Assembly (NCBI GenBank): GCA_965197665.1
Contig: CBDANO010000005.1
Coordinates: 1,240,001 to 1,304,000 of the forward strand
Length of the DNA stretch: 64,000 bases
Direction: 5' to 3'
Source: CBDANO01 sp965197665
GTDB lineage: Bacteria > Chloroflexota > Dehalococcoidia > Lucifugimonadales > UBA3495
Of the stretch, positions 45,193-53,146 are shown piece after piece. The translations under genes and the position numbers were made by a program. Below the pieces are notes generated by a model. That model saw only the letters and a program-made list of their open reading frames with translations, was not told where the DNA came from and did not search any database. Numbering within the stretch: position 1 is the stretch's first letter; each line of letters starts with the position of its first letter.

Positions 45193-45313
45193 TTGCCATG
45201 TTCATGCTTCGCGGCGCCGGTATCAACCGGCAGGGGGGCTTGCAAGGGAATATTAGGCATCCGCGGCGCGCATGCCATGAACCCCCTTCATCATGTTTCG
45301 ATGGACCGGCCGC
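45193..45313. other. Short intergenic region with a partial dispersed repeat
   Basis: Contains GCCATGTTCATGCTTCGCGG...GCCGGTATCAACCGGC, an incomplete member of the bipartite repeat family at 31,104 and 47,411. Confidence 0.5.
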
Positions 45314-46138
45314 CTACTTCGCCGGCCCGCCAGCATCGGCAAGAACTTTTGCTTGGACGAATCGAACTATTTCTTCGGCGAATCCCACGGCCTGCTCCCC
45401 GTCCCGCCGGGTGAAGGACTGGAAGGGAATCGCCGGCGCCGGAAGAGCGTCAGGATACCTGGTGGAGAGGTAATAGCGGTCTAGGACCCCTCCATAGTCC
45501 ACGAACGGAGTGAACCCGTCATCCTCTTGGGCACAAGTCTGAGCGAGTTCCCGGACCGAGTGTATAGTAACGGAGCGCCTCCCCAACTTGAATAGGAAAG
45601 CTTTTAGTGCCATCTGCGCCGTTTGCTCGGACTGGAAGCAGGCCCCGCTCCAGAAGCCGTCTTCCAACAAGGCACGGGCCATGTTGAGACTATACTCGGC
45701 TTGCGCCAGCCAGCGCCGGGCCGTTTCCACGGGCTTTTTCACCGGGGACCCCGCTTTCCTGGAAGTATTATAAGACGCGGCGATTCCTTGCCACGTTCCC
45801 TTTCCCGGGGACCTTTCATATAGGAGCTTCCCGTCTATCAGAGCTTGTTCGATGAAAGGGTTGTCCTCTGCTACCATAGTCCGCAGTTCTAGGGGCGTGT
45901 AGACGAAGGCGTCTATTGCCCTCCCTGCCGGAAAGTGTTGATTGACCTCCGATAATCGTTCCATGAACCGGGTTTGCGTATTTTTGACGACTATCAAGTC
46001 AAAGTCGCTGTACTCGTCGGCATCGCCCCGCGCCGCCGATCCGAACAGTATGATCTCCTCGGGTTCGTAGGCCAGCAGCGCCTTAATTACTCGTTCCATC
46101 GTCGTCGAATCGGCAAGTTTTCCCAAAGAGGTATTCAT
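45314..46138 (-). CDS. MNT nucleotidyltransferase - HEPN domain fusion protein
   Basis: 274 residues from ATG 46,138 (an ATG at 46,159 is also in frame). The N-terminal half is a minimal nucleotidyltransferase: EEIILFGSAARGDADEYSDFDLIVV carries the GS...D-x-D catalytic motif. The C-terminal half (about 135-274) is a HEPN helical domain: ARRWLAQAEYSLNMARALLEDGFWSGACFQSEQTAQMALKAFLF, with R-x4-H in GRRSVTIHSV, the RNase motif of HEPN toxins. In two-gene HEPN/MNT toxin-antitoxin systems the MNT protein adenylylates HEPN to silence it. Here both are in one polypeptide with no partner gene, so it may be self-regulated or have another role. Confidence 0.85.
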   Translation of the reverse strand: MNTSLGKLADSTTMERVIKALLAYEPEEIILFGSAARGDADEYSDFDLIVVKNTQTRFMERLSEVNQHFPAGRAIDAFVYTPLELRTMVAEDNPFIEQALIDGKLLYERSPGKGTWQGIAASYNTSRKAGSPVKKPVETARRWLAQAEYSLNMARALLEDGFWSGACFQSEQTAQMALKAFLFKLGRRSVTIHSVRELAQTCAQEDDGFTPFVDYGGVLDRYYLSTRYPDALPAPAIPFQSFTRRDGEQAVGFAEEIVRFVQAKVLADAGGPAK

Positions 46139-46185
46139 CAAGTCGGACCTAGCCTGCACGGGTCCCGCCGAGAAGGCGGGCCGGC

Positions 46186-47376
46186 CTATTCCTGTTGGGT
46201 CCGGTTCTGGGTGCGGACCGGCAACCCGTAGATAGCAATGAACCCTTGGGCGGAGGCGTGGTCGTATTGGTCTCCTCGGTCGTAGGTAGCCAGGTCGTGC
46301 CGGTAAAGAGACCGGGGGGCGCTTCGGCCTACCACGACACAGGAGCCTTTATGCAGCCGCAGCCTAACGTCTCCAGAAACGTGCCGCTGTGTGCTGCGAA
46401 CATAAGCGTCCAGGTCCTGACGATGGCTGGTGAACCATAAGCCGTTGTACACCATGTCGGCGTATTCTTGGGCCAACCGCTCCTTGGTCCGGGCCTGCTC
46501 CTTGCTCAGGGTCAAAGCTTCCAAGGACTTGTGGGCGGCGTGAAGTACGACTGCCGCCGGAGCCTCGTAGACCTCCCGGGACTTGATGCCTACCAGCCGG
46601 TTCTCCACGTGGTCGATTCGGCCCACGCCGTGGCTGCCGGCCAAGCTATTGATATGCCGGATGAGGTCGGCTCCGGCCATACTTTCGCCGTCGATAGCGA
46701 CGGGGCGGCCGGCTTCGAAGTGTATCTCAACGTAAGCCGGTTCGTCGGGGGTAGCCTGGACTGGTTGAGTCCAAGCGTAGGCGTCCTCGGGCGGCTCGGT
46801 CCAAGGATCCTCCAACTCCCCGGCCTCAACGCTGCGGCCCCACAGGTTTTCATCCACCGAAAACCGGCTGTTCCGCTGGTTGACCGGAAGGTTCCTTGCT
46901 CCGGCGTACTCTATCTCCTCATCCCGGCTCATACCCCAGTCCCGTATAGGAGCAATCACTTCTATGTCCGGGGCCAGCGCGGCCATGCTGACTTCTATTC
47001 GCACTTGGTCATTGCCCTTGCCCGTACAACCGTGGGCCACGGCGAAGGCGCCCTCGGCTTCGGCGGCTTCAGCCAGGTAACGAGCAATCAACGGGCGCCC
47101 CAACGCTGTCGCCAGGGGATATTGGGCCTCGTATATCGCGCCGGCCTGAAGGCTGGGGAACAAGAAATCGTCCGCCAACTCTTGCTTGCCGTCCACGGTC
47201 AAGGCCTTAGCGGCCCCTACTTCGATTGCCCGCCGGCGGATGGACTCCAGGTCCACCATGCCCAGATCGATGGTCAGGGTAATTACTTCTGCGGAGTATT
47301 TTTCCTTCAACCAGGGGACGGCGACGGAAGTGTCCAACCCCCCGCTGTAGGCTAGGACTATCTTGTTATTGGTCAT
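46186..47376 (-). CDS. argG: Argininosuccinate synthase
   Basis: 396 residues. The PP-loop NTP site KIVLAYSGGLDTSVAVPWL opens the protein, followed by AHGCTGKGNDQVR, PIRDWGMSRDEEIEYA, NLWGRSVEAGELEDPW and SREVYEAPAAVVLHAAH. It joins citrulline and aspartate with ATP in the penultimate step of arginine synthesis. It is the last of a leftward set argJ-argB-argD-argG. The gap to argD is 168 bp and is filled by a dispersed repeat, so it may have its own promoter. Confidence 0.97.
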   Translation of the reverse strand: MTNNKIVLAYSGGLDTSVAVPWLKEKYSAEVITLTIDLGMVDLESIRRRAIEVGAAKALTVDGKQELADDFLFPSLQAGAIYEAQYPLATALGRPLIARYLAEAAEAEGAFAVAHGCTGKGNDQVRIEVSMAALAPDIEVIAPIRDWGMSRDEEIEYAGARNLPVNQRNSRFSVDENLWGRSVEAGELEDPWTEPPEDAYAWTQPVQATPDEPAYVEIHFEAGRPVAIDGESMAGADLIRHINSLAGSHGVGRIDHVENRLVGIKSREVYEAPAAVVLHAAHKSLEALTLSKEQARTKERLAQEYADMVYNGLWFTSHRQDLDAYVRSTQRHVSGDVRLRLHKGSCVVVGRSAPRSLYRHDLATYDRGDQYDHASAQGFIAIYGLPVRTQNRTQQE

Positions 47377-47410
47377 GACATTTTTCCTGGATTTGTTGTT
47401 ATCGTTTATC

Positions 47411-47540
47411 GGGAAATACTGGTTTCACTCTTCGGCGGGCCGGTTTGAAACCGGCCCCTACATTTGGTGTTGTGCCTCGGGAAATACCGTTTTCATCCTT
47501 GGCAGGGGCCAGGTCTCAGCCGGCATGGGAGATTGCTATG
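47411..47540. repeat. Bipartite dispersed repeat (CCGGTTTGAAACCGG family), copy B
   Basis: The same order of parts as 31,104-31,235: GGCCGGTTTGAAACCGGCC, a CATTTGGTGTTGTG linker, GGGAAATACCGTTTTCATCCTTGG, then GGGGCCAGGTCTCAGCCGGC. It fills most of the argD-argG gap. Confidence 0.75.
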
Positions 47541-47544
47541 CCAT

Positions 47545-48735
47545 CTACACCTTTTCCAGGGCTTGCTCCAAACGGCCAATCCCTTCGTCGATCTCCTCGG
47601 GGGTGACGGTCAAGGGCGGCATAAACCGCACGGCGTTGGGTTTTACGCCGTTGAGCAGGACTCCGGCCTCGTTGGCTTGGCTCAAGACTCGGCCTGAAAT
47701 GTCGCTGTCGAATTCGACGGCGGCCAACAGTCCCTTGCCCCGCACGTCCGATACGAAGGAGAACCGTTCTTTGAGTTGGTCCAACCGGTCCATCAAGCGG
47801 CCCTCCAAGACCTTGACTTGGGCGGGGATATCGTTGTCGATGAGGAACTTCGTCCCGGCGTAAGCGGCGGCGGTAGTCAGCGCATTTCCGCCGAAGGTGG
47901 AGCCGTGATCCCCGGGAACCAAGGCCATGCAGTGCTCCTTGGACATGAACGCGCCAATGGGCACGCCGTAGCCCAATCCCTTGGCCAGGGTCATAACGTC
48001 GGGCTCGACGCCGTACTCCTGGTAACCGAAGAGACTGCCCAACCGGCCCAGACCGGTCTGCACCTCGTCGAGCATCAGCAGCAACCCTTGCTCATCGCAC
48101 CAGTCCCGCACCCGCTGCAGGTAGTCGCGGCTTGGAATGTTGACGCCGCCCTCTCCTTGCACCGGCTCCAGCATTACCGCCGCGGTCCGGTCGGTGGTAG
48201 CGTTCATTATGCCTTCCACGTCGTTATAATCCACGTGGACGAATCCGGGAAGGAGGGGCGCAAAGTTTTCCTGATAGTGGGGCTGCCCGGTGGCCGCTAC
48301 GGTGCCCAGGGTACGCCCGTGGAACGAGTTGTAGGCGGTAATAACCTCGTAGGCCCCGTCCCGGTGCAGCTTGCCGTAGCGGCGGGCCAATTTCAAAGCG
48401 CCCTCGTTGGCCTCGGCGCCGCTGTTGCCAAAGAAGACCCGGTCCAAACAGCTATTGTCTATGAGCAACTGGGCGAGAAGGAGCTGAGGCACCGTATAGT
48501 ATTGGTTGGAGGTTTGGACCAAGGTATTGGCTTGCTCCACGATGGCCTGGGTCACCGCCGGGTGGCAATGCCCTAGGTTGTCCACGGCCCAACCGGCAAC
48601 GAAATCCAAGTATTCCTTGCCGTCGGCGTCCCATACTCGGGTCCCCTCACCTCGAACGATGACCACCGGCTGCCGGCGCACCGTTTGAGCGTAATATTTG
48701 TTCTCTACGTCAATCCATTCGCTGCTCTTCGACAC
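47545..48735 (-). CDS. argD: Acetylornithine aminotransferase
   Basis: 396 residues from GTG 48,735 with GGGAGGTAACG upstream. Class III aminotransferase features: YLDFVAGWAVDNLGHCHPAV, FGNSGAEANEGALKLARRYG, NSFHGRTLG, LEPVQGEGGVNI, LMLDEVQTGLGRLG and the PLP lysine in MTLAKGLGYGVPIGA; then GDHGSTFGGN. It makes N-acetylornithine from the semialdehyde. Other omega-aminotransferases share these motifs, but the arginine neighbours settle the call. Confidence 0.95.
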   Translation of the reverse strand: MSKSSEWIDVENKYYAQTVRRQPVVIVRGEGTRVWDADGKEYLDFVAGWAVDNLGHCHPAVTQAIVEQANTLVQTSNQYYTVPQLLLAQLLIDNSCLDRVFFGNSGAEANEGALKLARRYGKLHRDGAYEVITAYNSFHGRTLGTVAATGQPHYQENFAPLLPGFVHVDYNDVEGIMNATTDRTAAVMLEPVQGEGGVNIPSRDYLQRVRDWCDEQGLLLMLDEVQTGLGRLGSLFGYQEYGVEPDVMTLAKGLGYGVPIGAFMSKEHCMALVPGDHGSTFGGNALTTAAAYAGTKFLIDNDIPAQVKVLEGRLMDRLDQLKERFSFVSDVRGKGLLAAVEFDSDISGRVLSQANEAGVLLNGVKPNAVRFMPPLTVTPEEIDEGIGRLEQALEKV

Positions 48736-48955
48736 TATGCGTTACCTCCCCAAGATTGGCCCCGTGTTTTGGGGGCTTTCCAAAAGCTGCCGGGCGGCTC
48801 ACTAAACCGCCGGGAAACCATTTTGATACCGTCGGGTTTGAAACCGCCGGGCGCGGGGCCTATTCGCTGGCGTTCAACCGGACCAAGCAAGGCCCTGCGA
48901 CGACGCATCATAAGGCTGAAGCTAGTGAAAGTCTATTATATGCGCTCCCAGCCGT

Positions 48956-48987
48956 TTTGACACCGTTACTATTTGACACCGTTACTA
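48956..48987 (+). repeat. Perfect 16-bp tandem duplication
   Basis: TTTGACACCGTTACTA occurs twice head to tail. A similar TTTTGATACCGT lies at about 48,819, so a third, degraded unit may exist. Confidence 0.85.
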
Positions 48988-49092
48988 TTCGGAATCAAAT
49001 CGCGCCCGGCCCAAACGTTCCGCTCCCCAATCCCCACCAAAGCCGCCTACCAAAAATAAAGGTATGGAGGCAACCGAGATGATCCGCGCCGG

Positions 49093-49150
49093 GAATCACC
49101 CTGCCCCTTCCCAAGTGGGAGAAGGGACTTTTTCAACACCCTCTTAGAGA
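49093..49150. repeat. Dispersed intergenic repeat (GAGAAGGGACT family), copy 3
   Basis: Shorter relative of 2426-2503 and 16,644-16,720 (GGGAGAAGGGACTTTTTCAA...CACCCTCTTAGAGAA). Confidence 0.6.
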
Positions 49151-49286
49151 AAAAAGGGCGAAGAAGGGGGACCGGCCGCGGTTTTTGCGGCATGAACGCG
49201 GGATGGTTCGCATCCACCCAGGGGGGCGGTGAACGGGTCGGACGGGCAAAGGGGATGCAGGCGTCAGATCCTGAAAGCTCCCCGAT

Positions 49287-50078
49287 TCACATTTCTCCGA
49301 CGATGGTAGTGCCCGTGGAACGTCCATTCAGGCAGTCCAGTAGAGCATCCGGGCGGCGGCCGTCTACTATATTTGCCACAGAGGACCTCTCCAAGGCTCT
49401 GGCGCACGATTCCAGCTTAGGAATCATGCCCCCTCGCACCACGCCGGAGCGTAAGAGCATCTCGGCGCGGCGGCGGTCAAGGCGGCGGACCACCCGGTTC
49501 GACCCGTCCATGACGCCCTCTACGTCGGTCAAGAAGACGAGGCGGTGGGCCCCCAAGGCGAAGGCCAATTCACCGGCCACGGTATCCCCGTTGATGTTGA
49601 GCGGGCCGCCCGCGTGGTCCGGACTGTCGCGGCAGTGGGCGGCCACGGGAGCGACCATCGGAATGTAGCCGGCCTCCAGCAGGGCCCTAATGGGGGCGTC
49701 GTTGACCCTGGTAATTTGCCCCACGTAACCCAAGTCGGGGTCCGCGACGCGGGCTTCCAACAGGCCTCCGTCGATGCCGCTGATGCCGATGGAGCGGCCC
49801 CCTAATTGCTGGAGCGTGGAAACCAGCATCTTGTTAATCAGTCCGGTGAGTACGGCCACCACGATTTCCAAGCTGGCGGCGTCGGTGACCCTGAGGCCGC
49901 CAACGAAACGGGGCAAGATTCCTTGACGCTGCATCCACTGGGAGATCACGGGGCCGCCGCCGTGGACCACTACCAACGCGACCCCCTCGTTCTGAAGGGT
50001 CACCAGGTCTTTGAGGCTGGTGTCGTGACTTCCCAGGGTGCTGCCACCGATTTTCACGACTACCGGGGGCCGGGGCAC
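49287..50078 (-). CDS. argB: Acetylglutamate kinase
   Basis: About 263 residues from GTG 50,078, preceded by GAGGGAGG; the open frame extends to 50,195 but that part is unlike the family. VVVKIGGSTLG forms the phosphate loop, VVHGGGPVISQWM and FVGGLRVTDAASL bind acetylglutamate, and LNINGDTVAGELAFALGAHRLVFLTDVEGV and SGVVRGGMIPKLESC complete the amino-acid kinase fold. It phosphorylates N-acetylglutamate in step two of arginine synthesis. The arginine-sensing N-terminal helix of feedback-regulated enzymes is not present. Confidence 0.94.
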   Translation of the reverse strand: MPRPPVVVKIGGSTLGSHDTSLKDLVTLQNEGVALVVVHGGGPVISQWMQRQGILPRFVGGLRVTDAASLEIVVAVLTGLINKMLVSTLQQLGGRSIGISGIDGGLLEARVADPDLGYVGQITRVNDAPIRALLEAGYIPMVAPVAAHCRDSPDHAGGPLNINGDTVAGELAFALGAHRLVFLTDVEGVMDGSNRVVRRLDRRRAEMLLRSGVVRGGMIPKLESCARALERSSVANIVDGRRPDALLDCLNGRSTGTTIVGEM

Positions 50079-50232
50079 TGGGCCCTCCCTCGAGCAAAAG
50101 AAAAACTCGACCTTAAACGGCTCATTGGTGAAAGGAGCATAAACCGAAGCGGGTGGCGAGTACACATAGAGGATGATGACCAAATCGGAGAGCAAACCCT
50201 GGCGCCGCCTCCCGGTGGGACCGGCGACCGGG

Positions 50233-51450
50233 TCAGGTGGTGTAGGCGCTGTTGATGATCACGTACTCCTCAGTAAGATCACAGCCCCAAGCCGTGGCGT
50301 CTCCCTCTCCCAGGTGGAGGTCCGCGCGGATTGTGACTTCCGATCCTCGCATCAATGCCACCACCGCGTCCCGGTGGAACGGAATGGGTTTGCCCTCCTG
50401 CATGATGCAGACGCCGTTGATGTACAAGTCGATTTTTGACTCGTCGGCGGCGGCGCCGCTGCGGCCCAAGGCCATCATGACCCGCCCCCAATTGGGGTCC
50501 GCGCCATAGACCGCCGACTTGACTAAGCTGGACGAGGCTACGGTGCGCGCCGCCCTTCGGGCATCCTCTTTGTTTCTAGCGCCCTTCAGCTCGACAATGA
50601 TGAGCCGGGTTGCTCCCTCACCGTCCCGGGCCAGTTCTTTGCTCAAATGCCCGCATACGTGGTGGAGTGCCTCTCTAAACGTTTCCGCGTCCCGCGACCC
50701 CGGGCCTATGGGGGTGTTCCCCGCCAGCCCGTTGGCCAGTACCAACAAGGTGTCGTTGGTGCTGGTGTCCCCGTCGACGGTCACCATGTTGAACGTATCG
50801 TCGGCCACTTCCCGCAAAGCGGCGTTCAAGAAGTCCGGCTCCACAACAACGTCGGTAGTAACGAAGGACAGCATAGTCGCCATGTTGGGATGGATCATGC
50901 CGGAGCCTTTGGTCACGCCGCCCATACGCCCCTGTCTTCCGTCGATTTCGAAGGAGACGGCGATCTCTTTCGGTCTGGTATCGGTGGTCATCATGGCCCG
51001 GGCAACGTCGTGGCCGCCCTCCGCGGAAAGCTCGATCCTGTCCAGGCCGTCCCTTATCAGAGACATAGGAAGCTCTACGCCAATGACGCCGGTGCTGCAA
51101 ACCAGCACCTCTTCCGGGCGCACCCCCAAGCGTCCGGCGGCCCTCGCGGCCACCTCTTTGGCATCGGTATAGCCTTGCTCACCCACGCAAGCATTGGCAA
51201 TGCCGGCGTTCACCACCAGCGCCCGGGCTTTGGCCGAGGCAAGGTGTTCCTGGGTAACCGTCACCGACGGGGACCTGATAGTGCTGGTGGTAAACACGCC
51301 GGCCGCACTACAGGGGGCCTCCGATAGCAGCAGTCCCAGGTCCAGCTTGTCTTCAGCGTAGGTTTTCAATCCGGCATAGGTGGCGCCGGCCAAGAAACCT
51401 TGGACGGCCGTCAGCGTCCCACCTTCTATTGGATTGATTGCTGCTGTCAT
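50233..51450 (-). CDS. argJ: Bifunctional glutamate N-acetyltransferase/ornithine acetyltransferase
   Basis: 405 residues with LDLGLLLSEAPCSAAGVFTTSTIRSPSV, VVNAGIANACVG, EVLVCSTGVIGVELP, VTKGSGMIHPNMATMLSFVTTD (self-cleavage before the Thr of ATML, which becomes the nucleophile), VDGDTSTNDT, DGEGATRLI and the C-terminal DPNWGRVMMALGRSG. ArgJ recycles the acetyl group from acetylornithine to glutamate. argC, the reductase, is not in the window. argJ heads the leftward arginine set. Confidence 0.97.
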   Translation of the reverse strand: MTAAINPIEGGTLTAVQGFLAGATYAGLKTYAEDKLDLGLLLSEAPCSAAGVFTTSTIRSPSVTVTQEHLASAKARALVVNAGIANACVGEQGYTDAKEVAARAAGRLGVRPEEVLVCSTGVIGVELPMSLIRDGLDRIELSAEGGHDVARAMMTTDTRPKEIAVSFEIDGRQGRMGGVTKGSGMIHPNMATMLSFVTTDVVVEPDFLNAALREVADDTFNMVTVDGDTSTNDTLLVLANGLAGNTPIGPGSRDAETFREALHHVCGHLSKELARDGEGATRLIIVELKGARNKEDARRAARTVASSSLVKSAVYGADPNWGRVMMALGRSGAAADESKIDLYINGVCIMQEGKPIPFHRDAVVALMRGSEVTIRADLHLGEGDATAWGCDLTEEYVIINSAYTT

Positions 51451-51664
51451 TCAAACCTTCCCCTTGGGGCGATAAATCAGGGATTGACCGTTGCTGCCGT
51501 TCCAACGTTCTTCTCGGACGAATAATCAAGCCTCGGTACAGGCTAGGAGTATATCACAGCGATTTAGGCCCAGAAAGCAATCTGCGGAACATGGATGCGC
51601 CCAGCAAACATGGACTGCCCCCCAGTGATGGACTACAATACCCATCGGGAGGTGGGCAGGCGAT

Positions 51665-52966
51665 ATGGTTGCTCTAAGGCCCTTCCGAGGGTGGCGGTAC
51701 GATGCCGGAACGGTTGGGGACCTGGCCTCTGTGCTCTGTCCGCCCTATGACTTGGTCACCTCAGATCTACAGCAATCCCTGAAAGCGCTTAGTCCATACA
51801 ACGTGGTGCATCTCGAAGCGGGGGAAGGGCTGGACTGGAATGCCCCTGCCGCGGACCAGTATTCCGGGGCCGCCTCTTTGTTCCACGAGTGGACCGGCAA
51901 AGGGGTACTGAGGCGAGACGCGGAACCCGGTTACTACTTGCTGCGCCAGCAATTCCGGCATCGAGACCGGGAGTGGTCCCGCTTGGGACTGATTGCTTGC
52001 GTCGGCTTGGAGGAGTACGAGAGCCGGCAGGTCTTCCCCCATGAGTACACGGAACCACCCGCCATACGGGACCGGGTGGCTGTAATGGAGGCCTGCGGCG
52101 CCAACTTCAGTCCCATCATGGCCCTGTACCAGGACCCGGAGAGGGCCCTTTCGCCCGTTTTTCAGCAAGCTACTGCCCTGCCTCCGGTAATAGACGTTCA
52201 GGACGGGTCCGGGCAGACCTCCACTCTGTGGCGCTTGGAGGACCCGTCGGTTCTGGACTCGATTAGCCGGTTCTTTCGGGACCGGCCGGTGTTTCTGGCC
52301 GACGGGCATCACCGTTACGAAGCGGCGCTCAAGTACCGCCGGGAGCGGGCGGACGGGGAAACAAGCTACGGCGCGACCGATGCCGCCCACAACTACGTGA
52401 TGATGACATTGATCGGCTTCGAAGACCCGGGGCTGTTGGTGCTTCCCTATCACCGCTTGTTGAACGGCTTGGCCCGAGAGCAGCTCCTTCTGGTGCGGCA
52501 GCGGTTGTATGACTTATTCCAGGCGGATTCCGACGCCGCGGCGCAATGGGACGGCGCCGGCGGACTGGTGGAGGACTTGGCCCACCTTGGGACAGAGCGC
52601 CCCACTATAGGAATGGTAGCTCCCGGAGACGATGGCGCAACCCTGTTGACTCTGAGGTCGAACGTTGACTGGCGGCGGTGGGGGCCGCTGGCGGTTTCCG
52701 AAGCTTGGATTCTGGAAGAACAGGTGCTTAGGCCGGTCCTAGGCGGCGCTACCTTGGACCACTTGGGGTACATTCATGACCATCGAGAGGCAATGAAGCT
52801 GGCGGCTTCCGGCGCGAGGCAGGCCGCCTTCTTGCTCAAACCTTTCCCTTTAGACCAGTTCCAGAAGATCGTAAGCGAAGGTCAAAGGCTGCCGCGGAAA
52901 TCCACCTTCTTCTATCCCAAGTTACCCACGGGGCTGGTAATCAACCAGTTGGACGGGACACTCTAA
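51665..52966 (+). CDS. DUF1015 family protein
   Basis: 433 residues. Opens with LRPFRGWRYD...LASVLCPPYDLV, and the centre carries FLADGHHRYEAALKYRRER, both diagnostic of DUF1015 (an uncharacterised, widely conserved family sometimes encoded near serine or methionine metabolism genes). HEYTEPPAIRDRVAVMEACGANFSPIMALY is also typical. GGGAGGTGGG precedes the ATG. It diverges from the arginine cluster and ends just before the integrative element. Function is unknown. Confidence 0.9.
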   Translation: MVALRPFRGWRYDAGTVGDLASVLCPPYDLVTSDLQQSLKALSPYNVVHLEAGEGLDWNAPAADQYSGAASLFHEWTGKGVLRRDAEPGYYLLRQQFRHRDREWSRLGLIACVGLEEYESRQVFPHEYTEPPAIRDRVAVMEACGANFSPIMALYQDPERALSPVFQQATALPPVIDVQDGSGQTSTLWRLEDPSVLDSISRFFRDRPVFLADGHHRYEAALKYRRERADGETSYGATDAAHNYVMMTLIGFEDPGLLVLPYHRLLNGLAREQLLLVRQRLYDLFQADSDAAAQWDGAGGLVEDLAHLGTERPTIGMVAPGDDGATLLTLRSNVDWRRWGPLAVSEAWILEEQVLRPVLGGATLDHLGYIHDHREAMKLAASGARQAAFLLKPFPLDQFQKIVSEGQRLPRKSTFFYPKLPTGLVINQLDGTL

Positions 52967-53094
52967 TCGGTTAGGTTTCTTGCCGCTCCGCCATTTTTTG
53001 TTCCCAGGCAGTCCCATAAAGCCTCAACCCTATCCATTTCATAGCTCTTTGAGTGACACTGGGGCCTTGATCACTCCCACGAACTCCCGTAAAA

Positions 53095-53135
53095 TACCAC
53101 TGTATCCCACACATTGTGTGGGAAATAATGTGGTA
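53095..53135 (+). promoter_or_regulatory. Nested palindromes upstream of the integrase
   Basis: The inner palindrome TCCCACACATTGTGTGGGA (53,105-53,123) is perfect with 9-bp arms around one base. Outer arms TACCAC (53,095-53,100) and GTGGTA (53,130-53,135) enclose it. The structure ends 11 bp before the integrase GTG and overlaps its leader. It may be an operator, or part of the element's attachment or recombinase-binding region. Confidence 0.6.
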
Positions 53136-53146
53136 CGGAGGGGAGC

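Larger units (their letters stand above)
48736..49286. other. Repeat-rich gap between argB and argD
   Basis: About 550 bp without a gene. It contains a GGGTTTGAAACCGCCGGG half-palindrome near 48,836, a 16-bp tandem repeat and a short GAGAAGGGACT repeat. It separates argB from argD, which suggests a separate transcript for argD. Confidence 0.55.

Noticed and set aside
52967..53110. Left attachment site repeated near 57,700
   Set aside because: Only a few shared bases (TAAAATA) could be matched by eye, too short to support an att site.
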